From Triparma columacea (taxonomy: Eukaryota > Sar > Bolidophyceae > Parmales > Triparmaceae), in the NCBI GenBank assembly GCA_030267965.1, contig BRYA01000076.1, forward strand, positions 1 through 40,856: a stretch of DNA of 40,856 nt, read 5' to 3'. Positions within the stretch are counted from its first letter, which is position 1; each line of letters begins with the position of its first letter. The notes beneath the pieces were generated by a model that did not search any database, had not been told where the DNA came from, and saw only the letters and a list, made by a program, of their open reading frames with translations. The position numbers and the translations under genes were made by a program. Below, piece by piece: positions 9,181-17,490 of the stretch.

Positions 9181-10398
9181 CGGGTGCGAGAATGTAGGGC
9201 AGGGTTAGATCTTGGAATTAATTTGCGATTGCGCGACATTGAAACAAAAAGTAAATGAAATTTTCTCAAATCCCCTGAGCCCACTGTTGTGACAACGCCG
9301 AATATTCTTGAGTTTGAGGGTTGAAATTTGATCTCTCTACATCGTGGATTCTTGACGCTGAAATAATACAATTCGACGGGTACTGACGGCGGACCGACGA
9401 TGGTAAAATTTCAGCTCGTTTTGACCACCTACACGAGATATAATAAAAACAAGCCTGGACACCCCCACTCTCCTTCCTCCTCCCTCCCCTCCCCTCCTCC
9501 CCATCCCTCCCTCACCCCCCTCCCCCTCCCTCCCTCCCATCCCTGGGCATACATCTTCGTCGATCCTTACCTTAACACAACCTCACCCCTAGCACTCCTT
9601 CAGTTGTCTCTCAAGACTCTCCTCCTCGGAAGCCTAGCCGAAAGGACAAGCTTGCTCTGAGCTTCTAGCTACCTTGACGGCAATCCGAACGCAAGGTGAA
9701 GGAGGGAGTTTATGTATGTATGACAGGGCGTTACGATAAAGCGGAGGTCACGAGACAGTACAGAATTTTTTTGAGACCTTGCTGGGGCCAAGTGAAGGAG
9801 GTCAAAGCATTGACGACTGAGTGTTTGCCTTGTGAGGGTTCCAACAACGAATAAGCAAGAATCTTAAACAGAGAAAGTCCACAAAGTTCGGCCTCACCAT
9901 AAGCAAACAAAAGGATTCTCGTTATAGTAGTTGTAAAGAATGTAATTATAACTCGACAAGCCAATAAAAATATGTCCCCTTAATCCCTGTCCATCTTCTT
10001 CACCCTGTTGAGGTAGGATCCCTAATGGAGCACCCAGCAGGCCCCCAAAAACGCCGTTACGCAACCCACTATAATACTCCCACAGTACTCAACACACACC
10101 TAAACATTTACACAATAGACCTAACCTAGCAGTCAACATAGCTTTCACCTATTCGTTCCCCCTCCGCTATATGAAAAACCATAGCACATAAATATTCAAT
10201 AATTTAAACAAGTCTTGTACGCGTTCGTGTTTCGATTGGCAACGGACGTTGAAAATTAAATGTTCCGCGAACGGCCAACTATCTTTCCTCCACACGATTG
10301 CAGTACTCCTCAAAACAGTCGTTTATTAGTGAGCACAGTCAATGTATCCAAGTATCTACATCCTTTTATGGTTCTCCCGCGTCGGTTCCCTTCGTCTC
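9181..10398. other. Intergenic stretch between giant gene and protease gene
   Basis: No convincing gene is visible on either strand. Positions ~9461-9545 hold a pure pyrimidine tract rich in CCCTCC words. From 10260 down to the protease stop is the 3' flank of that gene. The open frames here are short and have no recognisable motifs. I saw no tRNA or rRNA. Confidence 0.6.
10322..10327 (-). promoter_or_regulatory. Possible polyadenylation signal AATAAA (protease gene)
   Basis: TTTATT on the plus strand reads AATAAA on the minus strand, about 72 nt downstream of the protease stop codon. The position fits a canonical poly(A) signal; it rests on this one hexamer. Confidence 0.45.
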
Positions 10399-11704
10399 TT
10401 AGACGGACTTGATGAGGGCGGCGAGGTTGGCAATACCGCAGGTGTTCTCTCCCATCTTGAGCTTGATGAAGCCGTCCTCTCCCCAGTTGGTGTTCCAGGA
10501 GTTCCTGACGATCCAGTAAGGGGTGTCTGCGTCGGCGTCGTACCCGACAAGCTGAACGGCGTGGTCCATCTTCCTGGGGGAGGAGTCGCAACTGGAGGAG
10601 TCCATGACACCGCCGGTGTAACTGGACCACTGGGAAGCGTCGATAGCGATGGACATGGGGCCGTACTTCTGGAGGGCAGAGGCGATGGCATCAGTGTCCT
10701 CGGTACAGGCGCGGAATCCCTGGCAGGCAGTCTGGGCGTATCCCCAGTCGGAGATAGATCCTCCTGCGACAGCGGGAAGGTCGGACTTGCAGGTTCCGGT
10801 GACTCCCTTTCCGGAGGTGTAGGGGTAGTCAGAGTCGGAGGCGAGTCCACCGCGGGTCTTGACGTACTCGAAGGCGTTGGAGGGGAGGCCTCCGTTGCAG
10901 CCGTTGTCGGTCTTGTCGCAACTCACAAGCTCCTGGGGGGAAAGCTCGGTGAGGGAGTTTCCGGCAATGGCCCAGGCGGTCTCGATGGTCTCGGTGGCGG
11001 AGAAGGCCCAGCAAGATCCGCACTGCTGCTGGTCCTTGACGGCGGTGAGCTTGCCCTGATCGTTCCAGTTGAAGGATCCAGAGGTGGCGGAGAGCTTGTC
11101 CTCCTCAGAGAGCTCAACGACGGGGAGCTTGGGGGCACGGACGTGGGCGTCAACTCCAAGGAAGAACTTGAACTCATCCTCGGTGTAGTCGGCGAACTTG
11201 GTGATGCCGTGGATCTCATCCTTTCCAGCAGCGGCAAGGGCAGCGTTGGCCTCAGTGACCTTCTCAATGGTCTTCTCGAAGAGAGCAAGGCGGTCAGCCT
11301 TCTCCTCGGCGGTGCGTTCAATTCCGTGCTGGGCGAGGTGGGCATCGTACCTCTCCTGGGTGGGGCAGGGGGGGGAGAAAAGTGGGGAGGAAGGAGAAGT
11401 TAGCGGGGCGTCAGGTAGTGGGGATTGATAATGGGAGGGTTCCGGGGAGCGGGGCGGGCGTAGGGTGCAGTTTTCGGGGATATTTAAGGTATGCGCGGGA
11501 AGTGGGGGGGCAGAGGGAGACCGGTGGGGGCGGATATAGACAAAAACACAATGAGAACAGGTGACGGGAAGATGGGCCAATAGATGAGCAGCAGAGGTTT
11601 TTTCACTTTCTCGATGGGTAACGTACCTTAAGAAGGAAGGAGGTGGCGTCCTCAGAAAGGGCGGCGGCACTGGTGGCAAGGAGAGCGGCGATGGCGAACT
11701 TCAT
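10399..11704 (-). CDS. Papain-family (C1A) cysteine protease, cathepsin-like preproenzyme
   Basis: Two exons, 11704-11627 and 11355-10399. The intron is 11356-11626 (271 bp; donor GTACGT, acceptor CACCCAG, phase 0). The product is 344 residues. Residues 1-16 (MKFAIAALLATSAAAL) are a signal peptide. Residues ~27-90 are an I29-type inhibitor propeptide (FEKTIEKV, GITKFADYTEDEF). The mature domain carries Gln135 and Cys141 in DQQQCGSCWAFSA, His291 in MDHAVQLVGY and Asn311 in WIVRNSWNTNWGEDGF, so all catalytic residues are present. The CDKTDNGCNGGLP disulfide motif is intact. Without splicing the frame would run through an implausible Pro/Ser stretch that replaces the signal peptide. The enzyme is expected to mature by propeptide cleavage in an acidic lysosome/vacuole-type compartment or to be secreted. 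Its GC-rich third positions differ from the AT-richer giant gene to the left. Confidence 0.95.
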
Positions 11705-11958
11705 TATTAATTTAATTGAAAATTTATTTTTGATTTGGCCAGTGGGGCGTTCACTGGCCAGTAAGAAAACCCAAGGTTCTGACATGGGATGTTGAAAATG
11801 GATGCTGAGAAGGGCTGGGGTAATGGGTGGGGGGGAGGGTGGACGAAAGGTTGAGGGAGATTGGCTGCCGTGTGTGGCGCGAGCTGGGAGTACGTAAAAA
11901 AGGTCCGGCGTCTCGTCATAAAATACAAATAACAGTTTGTTTTGCTCTCTCCCGCCCC

Positions 11959-12771
11959 TCACCCCTTCTTGTCCAGGCTGTTGTAGTGCTCGTGTATAAG
12001 TTCTTCCTTGATAAGGTCACTGAGGAACCCCGCGCTGTCCTTGCTCTCTCTACCCTCTCCCACGGCGACGAACTTCTCCCGACCGTCTGCGAGGGCGTTG
12101 TTAACCTCGCCTCCCCAGTTGGCCTCAGCAACGGCGGCCGCGGACAGGGTAGGAGTTTTTGCGAGGTTTGTACGGAGGTTGGAGAGGGGTGTCGTGGTAG
12201 TCGTGGTTGTGGCGGCGGAGGCGGCGGTGGCGGCGGAGGCAGCGGTATTCTGTGTCCCTTGTGTTGTTGTGTTGTGCTGTGCTGCTGCCGTGTGGCCTTG
12301 CACCGAAGTCCAATTTCCTACCTCGTTTTCTAAACCCCCTTGTGTCCCCACTCCTACGCCACTTTCCACACCCGTCCCTCTACTTGTCGCTTCCATTGCC
12401 CCTCCTCTCCCATCCCCAACTCCCCCCCCCACCCCCAAGGTCCCCTGTCCAAATCCCCTACTTTTCATCATCACGCTGGGTTTCGCTTGATTCGACGCAA
12501 ACACAAGCTCCCTCCTAACGCTCTCGAGTTCCTCCAGCCCCTTCCTCATCTCTTCCCTGAGTTCCCCCAATTCTTTGTTATTCCTCATGGCGTCCCCCTC
12601 CACCTGCCTGGTTAGCTCGTCAGCGTTTGAGCGGAGGAATCTGAGGAAGCCCACTACTCTCCCTACCCCTAGTCCGATGTTGTGTGATACGTACGGTAGG
12701 TTTTGTTTCCCTAATAACACCATTCCAACTCCAGAGGCGAATATCACTTGGAAGAAGCCTATTTCTGCCAT
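11959..12771 (-). CDS. TatB/TatA-like single-span membrane protein with long low-complexity tail
   Basis: 270-residue frame from ATG at 12771. The N-terminus MAEIGFFQVIFASGVGMVLL, followed by GKQNLP and an amphipathic stretch (GVGRVVGFLRFLRS), matches the TatA/B layout: a very short lumenal end, one helix, a G-x-Q-x-LP hinge, an amphipathic helix, then a charged helical region (ELGELREEMRKGLEEL). The G(x)Q(x)LP hinge and M-x-(E/D)-IGF start are closest to bacterial TatB as I know it. Residues ~105-230 are Gly/Thr/Ala low complexity, and the C-terminus is charged (SDLIKEELIHEHYNSLDKKG). Tat proteins move folded proteins across bacterial, plastid and some mitochondrial membranes. No transit peptide is visible; one could lie in an unseen upstream exon, since CAATGGCAG at the start resembles an acceptor. 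Adjacent to and co-oriented with the protease gene. The gene is likely real; the family is inferred. Confidence 0.72.
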   Translation of the reverse strand: MAEIGFFQVIFASGVGMVLLGKQNLPYVSHNIGLGVGRVVGFLRFLRSNADELTRQVEGDAMRNNKELGELREEMRKGLEELESVRRELVFASNQAKPSVMMKSRGFGQGTLGVGGGVGDGRGGAMEATSRGTGVESGVGVGTQGGLENEVGNWTSVQGHTAAAQHNTTTQGTQNTAASAATAASAATTTTTTTPLSNLRTNLAKTPTLSAAAVAEANWGGEVNNALADGREKFVAVGEGRESKDSAGFLSDLIKEELIHEHYNSLDKKG

Positions 12772-13025
12772 TGAGATGAGCTTCACCGGTGTTTGTTTCT
12801 ATGCGGGATGAAGAGGGGGTCAGTGGTGTTGGAGGTGATTATTTGTTGTTGCGTATGATTTGTGTGTCCCTTTTTTGGTTTATCTTTTTCTCCTTTTCGA
12901 CCAACCCTCCTTTTTCAGGTTCGACGGTTCGACCATCTTCCAAGAAGCATTTGCTACTTGTTACTGGAAGCATTCAACGAAGCTACACTTGCTGGGTCGA
13001 GCATATCGGTGTTCAGTGAGAATAT

Positions 13026-14894
13026 ATGGCGTCAGATATGGACATGTTTGCGCCGAATACCACCACAATAGATGAATTCATTGAAGAAGTTACATTGGAG
13101 GACCTTGGTGTCCAAGGACTGTTAGGGTTACAAGAAGGGGAGAAGGGTAAAATGACAGCAGGTGGCGTCGAAGAAGCGGGAAGCGAGAATGGTGACGAAG
13201 AGGATGTATATATATCCGATGTGCTTGTTTGCCAACCATGTGATGAGGATGTTGAGGTTGTTGCTGAAGGGAAGACTAACAGCAGTGAGGTTGGAGTGGT
13301 GGCGGTGAATGGACAGGTGGCTGCGAGATTGTATGAGTACGATGAGGAAGAGATAAAGGAGAGGCCTTACATGTGCGAACAAAGGGGATGCAAATATAGG
13401 GCGAAGGGGAGATCAAACCTCAAGGAACACCTAGCTTTTATTCACAATATTGGCGTAACCTGGCATACATGCCCGCAAGAAGGTTGTGAATATAAGGCGA
13501 AGAAGAGGGACAGTATCAAGGATCACCTTGCTCATATTCACGATATTGGCGTAACGTGGCATACATGCCCACAAGAAGGATGTGGACATAAGACGAAGGA
13601 GAGAGAATTGATCAAGAGGTACCTCGCTAATATTCACGATATTGGCGTAACGTGGCATCCATGCCCGCAAGGAGGGTGTGAATATAAGGCGAAGGAGAGA
13701 GGCAAGATGAAGTTCCACCTTGCTAATATTCACGATATTGGCGTAACTTGGCATACATGCCCGCAAGAAGGGTGTGAATATAAGGCGAAGCATAGAGACA
13801 ATATCAAACGGCACCTTGCTAATGTTCACGATATTGGCGTAACATGGCATACATGCCCGGAAGAAGGGTGTGAATACAAGACAAAGCAGAGATACTATGT
13901 CAAGACCCACCTTGCTTGTGTTCACAATATTGGCGTAAACGATATTGGCGTAACGTGGCATACATGCCCACAAAAGGGGTGTGAATATAAGAACAAGAAG
14001 AAAAGCAACATCAAGCAGCACCTTGCTCGTACTCACGATATTGGCTTAACATGGCATTTATGCCCACAAGAAGGGTGTGAATATAAGGCGAAGGAGAGAG
14101 GCACTATCAAGAGGCACCTTGCTCAAATTCACAATATTGGCTTAACGTGGCAAAGATGCCCTCAAGAAGGGTGTGAATATAAAGCGAAGGAGAAAGGCAC
14201 TATCAAGAAGCACCTTGCTCACATTCACGACATTGGCGTAACATGGCATTCATGCCTACAAGAAGGGTGTGAATATAAGGCGAAGAGTAGAGGCAGCATC
14301 AAGTCCCACCTTGCTCGTGTTCACGATATCAGCGAAACCTGGCATACATGCCCGCAAGAAGGGTGTGATTATAAGGCGAAGGAGATAGGCACTATCAAGG
14401 ATCATTTTGCTAGTGTTCACGACATTGGCGTAACATGGCATCCATGCCCACAAGAAGGTTGTGAATATAAGACGAAGCAGGAAAGCAGCATCAAGCAGCA
14501 CCTTGCTCAAATTCACGATATTCATACATGCCCGCAAGAAGGGTGTGATTATAAGGCGAAGGAGAGAAGCAAGATCAAGATCCACCTTGCTCGTGTTCAC
14601 GATATTGGCGTAATATGGCATCCATGCCCGCAAGAAGGGTGTGAGTATAAGGCGAAGGAGAGATCCACCCTCAGTTCACACCTTGCTAACATTCACAATA
14701 TTGGCGTAAAGTGGCAAAGATGTCATCAACAAGGGTGTAAATATAAGGCGAAGGATAGAGGCAACATCAAGAAACACCTTGCCAATGTTCACAATATTGG
14801 CGTAACTTGGCATTCATGCCCGCAAGAAGGGTGTGATTATATGGCGAAGCAGAGATCCAACCTCAAGATGCACCTTTCTAGGCATCACGTATAA
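13026..14894 (+). CDS. C2H2-type zinc-finger protein with 16 tandem fingers
   Basis: Single 622-residue frame from ATG at 13026. Residues 1-~115 are acidic and lack recognisable domains (DEFIEEVTLEDLGVQGLLGL). From ~117 onward there are 16 tandem fingers with a 32-residue (96-bp) period and the pattern C-x4-C-x12-H-x4-H, joined by an IGVTWHTCPQ-type linker instead of TGEKP. A typical unit is CPQEGCEYKAKERGTIKRHL followed by AxIH. Finger 3 has Tyr in place of the first zinc-binding His (IKRYLANIH) and is probably impaired. The linker between fingers 6 and 7 has a repeated NDIGV, and the one between 12 and 13 is shortened (DIHTC). Positions -1, 2, 3 and 6 of the recognition helices vary while the frame around them is nearly constant. 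The protein is probably nuclear and DNA-binding; the target is unknown. Confidence 0.93.
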   Translation: MASDMDMFAPNTTTIDEFIEEVTLEDLGVQGLLGLQEGEKGKMTAGGVEEAGSENGDEEDVYISDVLVCQPCDEDVEVVAEGKTNSSEVGVVAVNGQVAARLYEYDEEEIKERPYMCEQRGCKYRAKGRSNLKEHLAFIHNIGVTWHTCPQEGCEYKAKKRDSIKDHLAHIHDIGVTWHTCPQEGCGHKTKERELIKRYLANIHDIGVTWHPCPQGGCEYKAKERGKMKFHLANIHDIGVTWHTCPQEGCEYKAKHRDNIKRHLANVHDIGVTWHTCPEEGCEYKTKQRYYVKTHLACVHNIGVNDIGVTWHTCPQKGCEYKNKKKSNIKQHLARTHDIGLTWHLCPQEGCEYKAKERGTIKRHLAQIHNIGLTWQRCPQEGCEYKAKEKGTIKKHLAHIHDIGVTWHSCLQEGCEYKAKSRGSIKSHLARVHDISETWHTCPQEGCDYKAKEIGTIKDHFASVHDIGVTWHPCPQEGCEYKTKQESSIKQHLAQIHDIHTCPQEGCDYKAKERSKIKIHLARVHDIGVIWHPCPQEGCEYKAKERSTLSSHLANIHNIGVKWQRCHQQGCKYKAKDRGNIKKHLANVHNIGVTWHSCPQEGCDYMAKQRSNLKMHLSRHHV

Positions 14895-15466
14895 GTTGAT
14901 TCATCTTAAGCAGAGTTGAAGCATCTAAACCTTCTTTTACTAAGCGGAGATCCAACCTCAAGTTACACCTTGCTGTTATTCACGATATTGGCGTAAGTTG
15001 AAACATGGTAAAGCAGAGCTGGAGGCCCATATTGTTGCTTAAATATCTTTGATTTTTACTATATTGTTGCACGAATAGAATTCTTTCTTCGCTCCTTTCT
15101 CTCTTATCCCCGGGGCAAGGCTTTGGTTTATGTGCCTGGTTTGGAATTGTGTGTTGCGTACATAATTTTTTTCTGATGAAGAATATCTACCTAAATACGT
15201 GTGCAAGGCGCACGTTAAAAAAGAATATGTATTCAGCACACAATCATGAATATGGCCAAAGCCTCCCTTCCAGATTCGGGATAGATTTTTTGAAGTCGCA
15301 GCTCTTCCTTCTGTCCGTTCGAGCCTTTTTATTACTGGGGAAACGCGATGGTGAAGAGAAGAGAGACATCAATTTGCCTCTGAATCAGGTATTTGTTCGG
15401 ATTTTGTCAGCTCTACAAGTCGCAAGGTTGAGAATTTTTGGAAAGGGAAAATTCTGAACTCTTAAT
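14895..15466. other. Intergenic spacer between zinc-finger and MazG-like genes
   Basis: Apart from the finger remnant at 14935-15000 no gene is visible. An AAGCAGAG word from the finger array also recurs near 14910 and 15010. The right half should hold the promoter of the gene starting at 15467; no clear TATA box can be assigned. Confidence 0.5.
14935..15000 (+). pseudogene. Remnant zinc-finger unit downstream of the stop codon
   Basis: About 40 bp after the stop of the 16-finger gene the sequence again reads TKRRSNLKLHLAVIHDIGVS before a stop. This is the C-terminal half of a finger plus linker, without the two cysteines. It is best explained as a leftover copy from expansion or contraction of the 96-bp repeat array. 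Confidence 0.7.
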
Positions 15467-16648
15467 ATGTCGTATATAAGAGCCATTTTCAACCGCAATT
15501 CAAACCCATCCGATACAAACGCAACTATTCCTGCAGATTTGCAGGCATCATGGGAGTCGCTAACGCCCTCATCCTCCAATAACAACCCCCGACAACAAAC
15601 CCGCCTCCATCACCTCAAACTCAGAGGGGTGGACAGGATGGAGAACATGGTCAAGGAGCTGGGGGAGGAGTGTCCATGGACGAAGGAGGTGGGACCGGAA
15701 CTCATGCTGAGCTGGCTCAAGAGCGAATGTAAAGAAGTTGGAAAGGAAATCAAGGAGGTGAGAGAAGGGAGGGGGGGGGAGAGGGGGGGGGGTATGAAAC
15801 GACGGACAAGTGAGATAGTAAGGTTATGCTTGAGCGGACAAACACAAAATTCTAAACAAAACTCCGCTCTAACTTTAAAACCCTTCCCAAATTCCCAAAT
15901 CCCCCCACACAAAAAAAGGCCATCAAAAACCCTTCCGGTAACCTCGCTTCCCTAAAGAGCGAGCTCGGTGACATCCTCTTCGATGCTCACATGCTGAACT
16001 CTATTTGTTCCCGCTCCTTCTCCTTCCCCCCCTCCGAAACCTTCGAGGTAGGGTGCAAGAAGGTCGAGAGGAGGACACCATACATGAAGAGCTGGGGGGA
16101 CGGGACGAAGGCAGAGACGGTGGAGGAAGCGGAGAAGATTTGGCAGCAAGTCAAGAGGTGAGAGTGTTCGGAGGGGGGAAGAGGGGGAGGGGGGTGGTCT
16201 TGGCTTCTGAGGAGGGGGTGCAGCGAGGGGCGAGCTGGGATGTATCGAAAGCCACAGGTCATCGTGCTTCGCTATTCCCTCCTCCCTCCTTCCTCCTCAC
16301 TAACACTTGCTCTCCACTGCTTGCGCGAAAAAATGATGCACAGGATGGAAAAGGAAGAGGTGAGATTTCCCAAAAAGGATCCCCAGCACTGCCCCCCACG
16401 CCCTTGTCTATGCCAACCCCCACCCTTCCTCCCCCCCCCCCCCTCCCCCCACTTAGTCTGCCGAAAGTTCGACCTCGCCATCCGTTAGCATCCAGTACCA
16501 AATTTCCAAATTGTGCTCCAACTTTGACTTCGACTTGAGCCCCAACACTGCCCTCATCATGGCATCAGCATGGGCGGCAGGGGTAGGATGCGGAGTCCTA
16601 GGGTTCAGGTACATGCAAATACACACAGGTGTAAAGAGTGCGGCGTGA
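15467..16648 (+). CDS. MazG-type nucleotide pyrophosphohydrolase with C-terminal membrane segment
   Basis: Four exons: 15467-15757, 15919-16157, 16344-16359 (a 16-nt microexon) and 16457-16648. The introns begin GTGAGA and end AG, the phases agree, and the product is 245 residues. Residues ~53-175 have the MazG layout: CPWTKE, then the E-x-x-E/E-x-x-D magnesium site Glu87, Glu90, Glu112, Asp115 (SECKEVGKE and KSELGDIL), then KKVERRTPYMKSWGDG and AETVEEAEKIWQQVK. MazG-family enzymes hydrolyse (d)NTPs to NMP and pyrophosphate and clean up damaged or excess nucleotides. After the domain comes a Ser-rich linker and a hydrophobic stretch (NTALIMASAWAAGVGCGVLG) that looks like a tail anchor; this is unusual for the family. 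Exons 1-2 are supported by domain continuity. The microexon and last exon rest on splice signals and phase only. Confidence 0.82.
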
Positions 16649-17490
16649 TGGGGGGGAGGGGGGAGGTTTAGGGTGAGTTTGAGAGATAAGGACCGCAAAT
16701 TTGCGATAAACTGCCTAAAACTAGATTGGGAGGCCTCACCCCTAGAAATCTTGCTCAACGAACAAACAGGAGAACGTTTAGAATGAGAGCAAGGCAAAAT
16801 AAATCAACAACAATGTTATGAAGAAAAATGTCAGACACCTTTGTTATTCTTCTTCATTGCCTTTACTCTCCGTCTATAGTAAGTCACGCTCAATTCACTC
16901 AATTCCCCTGCCGCCTCCAAGTGGCTCCTAGTCTAATACATCTTGTTGCTCGTAAAAAGATGACAAAAGACGCGTGCACTTGCAGATTGAAAATTGACAA
17001 AAATCGGCAAAATGAAATTGATTAATTGAGACTTGAAAAATATTTCATATCTTACTGTATCAAATTGTTAAATTAATTTTTATATTCATGTATCCTAAAT
17101 TGGATCTTGATAAATGGTAAAAATATTTTTTCAAATGTTTCAAATAAAAGGAATAAATCATTGGAGAACATATTGATTATTTTAAATATATTCAGATCGA
17201 TATTGATGTATAAATATTCAAAATATTGTTTTAGATATAATCAAATTTTCATATCTGATCTATTTTTAATTTAAATAATATTTAATGCTTCTTATACACA
17301 AAATAGTACATATATGTTTTTAAAATATTATTGACAAGAATGTCACCTTGGTCACGAAAAATCATGATGAATTGACATGAATTGATCATGAATTGTCGTA
17401 GATACCGCTAAGGTAAGAAGGCCAATGAATTTTCATTTCAAGATACGTCCCCACCTTACCTCCCTCCCCCCCCTCCCCCCCTTCCCCTTT
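16649..17490. other. Convergent intergenic spacer with AT-rich block
   Basis: The spacer separates the 3' ends of two convergent genes. Positions ~17020-17400 are strongly AT-rich, with many ATTT/AAAT/TATA words, in contrast to the GC-balanced flanks. At ~17360-17400 there are repeated CATGAATTG words with a TGATCA palindrome core. A CCCTCC/CCCCCC tract follows at ~17460-17480. No gene is seen. Confidence 0.6.
16798..16803 (+). promoter_or_regulatory. Possible polyadenylation signal AATAAA (MazG-like gene)
   Basis: AATAAA lies about 150 nt after the stop codon at 16648, at the start of the AT-rich spacer. It supports the proposed last exon weakly. Confidence 0.35.

Noticed and set aside
9003..9660. 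Short open frames in the repeat and pyrimidine tract upstream of the giant gene
   Set aside because: They are below 90 codons, with no motif, and partly made of the CCCTCC tract.
10342..11403. Plus-strand open frame of 353 codons across the protease gene
   Set aside because: It is antisense to a protease with intact catalytic motifs, is Gly/Val/Leu-biased as expected from the complementary strand of GC-rich codons, and shows no domain.
13431..14633. Long minus-strand open frames with repeated ANIVNISKV-like units
   Set aside because: They are the reverse complement of the zinc-finger array; the periodicity comes from the 96-bp repeat, and the plus-strand reading has the zinc ligands.
13374..14890. 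Regular ~96-bp repeats, CRISPR-like at first sight
   Set aside because: The period is a multiple of three, the frame is open throughout, the spacers are not unique and the units encode C2H2 fingers in eukaryotic DNA.
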